Notes under the pieces: generated by a model
What the model saw: the letters and a program-made list of their open reading frames with translations, nothing else
Told to the model about the DNA's origin: nothing
The model's database searches: none
Position numbers and translations under genes: made by a program
Assembly (NCBI GenBank): GCA_017962235.1
Contig: JAGCVS010000005.1
Location: forward strand, 62,001-126,000
Reading direction: 5' to 3'
DNA from: Bacteroidales bacterium
Lineage (GTDB): Bacteria; Bacteroidota; Bacteroidia; Bacteroidales; UBA932
DNA length: 64,000 nt
Shown: positions 63,490 through 64,000 of the stretch, piece after piece
Layout of the letters: every line of letters begins with the position of its first letter
Numbering within the stretch: the first letter of the stretch is position 1

Positions 63490-64000
63490 ATGACTATCAG
63501 CAGAGACGAATTATATTCCAAACTGAAGACTTTCTTCGGCTTTGACGCCTTCAAGGGCAACCAAGAGGAGATCATAATGCACCTAATCGAGGGGCATGAC
63601 GCATTTGTGCTGATGCCCACCGGTGGCGGCAAGTCTCTGTGCTACCAGTTGCCGGCACTGTGTCTGCCCGGCTGCGCGATTGTCATCTCCCCCCTGATTG
63701 CGCTAATGAAGAATCAGGTGGACGCCCTGCGCGAATTCGCCAATACTGAAGACAAGGCCCACATCGCCCACTTTTTGAATTCTTCGCTGAGCAAGACCCA
63801 GATCCAGCAGGTCCGCGCCGACCTGGTGGCGGGCCGCACCAAACTGCTCTACGTCGCCCCCGAATCGCTTACAAAAGAAGAGAACGTGGCGATGCTCAAA
63901 ACGATACCCATCTCTTTCTACGCGATAGACGAGGCACACTGTATCTCAGAGTGGGGACACGACTTCCGCCCCGAATACCGTCGCATCAACGAGACGGTGG
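63490..64000 (+). CDS. recQ: ATP-dependent DNA helicase RecQ, N-terminal part (runs off the right edge)
   Basis: 170 codons are visible. It starts MTISRDELYSKLKTFFGFD and carries helicase motif I PTGGGKSLCYQLPAL, motif Ia VISPLIALMKNQVDAL, motif Ib LLYVAPESL and the DEAH box AIDEAHCISEWGHDFRPEY, which identify RecQ. The helicase C-terminal, zinc/RQC and HRDC domains are beyond the window. RecQ unwinds DNA at stalled forks. Confidence 0.95.
   Translation, partial: MTISRDELYSKLKTFFGFDAFKGNQEEIIMHLIEGHDAFVLMPTGGGKSLCYQLPALCLPGCAIVISPLIALMKNQVDALREFANTEDKAHIAHFLNSSLSKTQIQQVRADLVAGRTKLLYVAPESLTKEENVAMLKTIPISFYAIDEAHCISEWGHDFRPEYRRINETV

Noticed and set aside
1-64000. CRISPR array, integrase, transposase or rRNA genes
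   Set aside because: No array of regular repeats and spacers was seen, nor any recognisable integrase or transposase gene; only two tRNAs among the stable RNAs.

Overview
This 64 kb window looks like a chromosomal segment of a fairly GC-rich, anaerobic Bacteroidales bacterium. The evidence is lineage-typical protein families (GSCFA, DUF5723, DUF4783, carboxypeptidase-regulatory/TonB-type outer membrane proteins, Big2 lipoproteins with a C-terminal 'VDLGLSVKWA' domain), an oxygen-sensitive NrdDG ribonucleotide reductase, many secreted proteins with lipoboxes, and promoters of the Bacteroidetes type (-33 TTTG, -7 TAnnTTTG) in place of the sigma-70 consensus. The genus cannot be decided from the sequence alone. 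Most of the window is ordinary, densely packed core genome.

Layout. 1-8.8 kb: N-terminus of an NtrX/NtrC-type response regulator, cmk-ispH, a rhamnose mutarotase, efp, rlmH and a very large NtrY-like sensor kinase that probably pairs with the truncated regulator; then a helix-hairpin-helix protein carrying an in-frame palindromic repeat, and rsmI. 8.8-14.6 kb: tdk, a Big2 surface lipoprotein, a TonB-type outer membrane receptor and a PfkB sugar kinase. 14.6-24.9 kb: a nine-gene run on the minus strand with gaps of 5 bp or less (rlmN, patatin/POTRA/barrel protein, recX, prfB with a programmed +1 frameshift, class I fumarase, ABC-2 exporter ATPase and permease, and a 5'-nucleotidase split into two genes). 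25-29.4 kb: LOG-family protein, recA, trpS, umuD, umuC, a DNA damage and mutagenesis group. 29.4-33.2 kb: four secreted or outer membrane proteins of unknown role.

33.2-41.3 kb is the most interesting protein-coding part. It is one tight plus-strand gene chain containing a separate (p)ppGpp synthetase and (p)ppGpp hydrolase, a small-molecule kinase-like protein, a membrane sensor that fuses a PP2C phosphatase to an RsbW-like kinase domain, its probable STAS partner, a cation/proton antiporter with a TrkA-C domain, a VanX-like D,D-dipeptidase and a DUF3298 lipoprotein. It looks like a self-contained stress-signalling module joining alarmone metabolism, partner switching, ion transport and envelope maintenance. 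nrdD-nrdG follow, preceded by three DnaA-box-like sites.

44.9-47.1 kb is an accessory island around divergent tRNA-Leu(CAG) and tRNA-Asn(GTT) genes. It holds direct repeats, a 25-bp-arm palindrome that overlaps the tRNA-Leu 3' end, and a compact transcription unit at 45395-45804: a consensus promoter, about 150 nt that fold into a multi-branched RNA whose closing helix ends on the start codon, a 48-codon ORF for a basic peptide, and a UUCG-loop terminator. I regard this as the best candidate for an undescribed element. A DUF4279 gene and a membrane protein follow. 47-64 kb returns to core genome: a DUF2207 membrane protein, dnaG, metG, a long minus-strand run (ABC exporter, acyl-CoA ligase, dCMP deaminase, Ctp protease, GSCFA, asnS, udk, TonB-like protein), an FKBP lipoprotein and the start of recQ.
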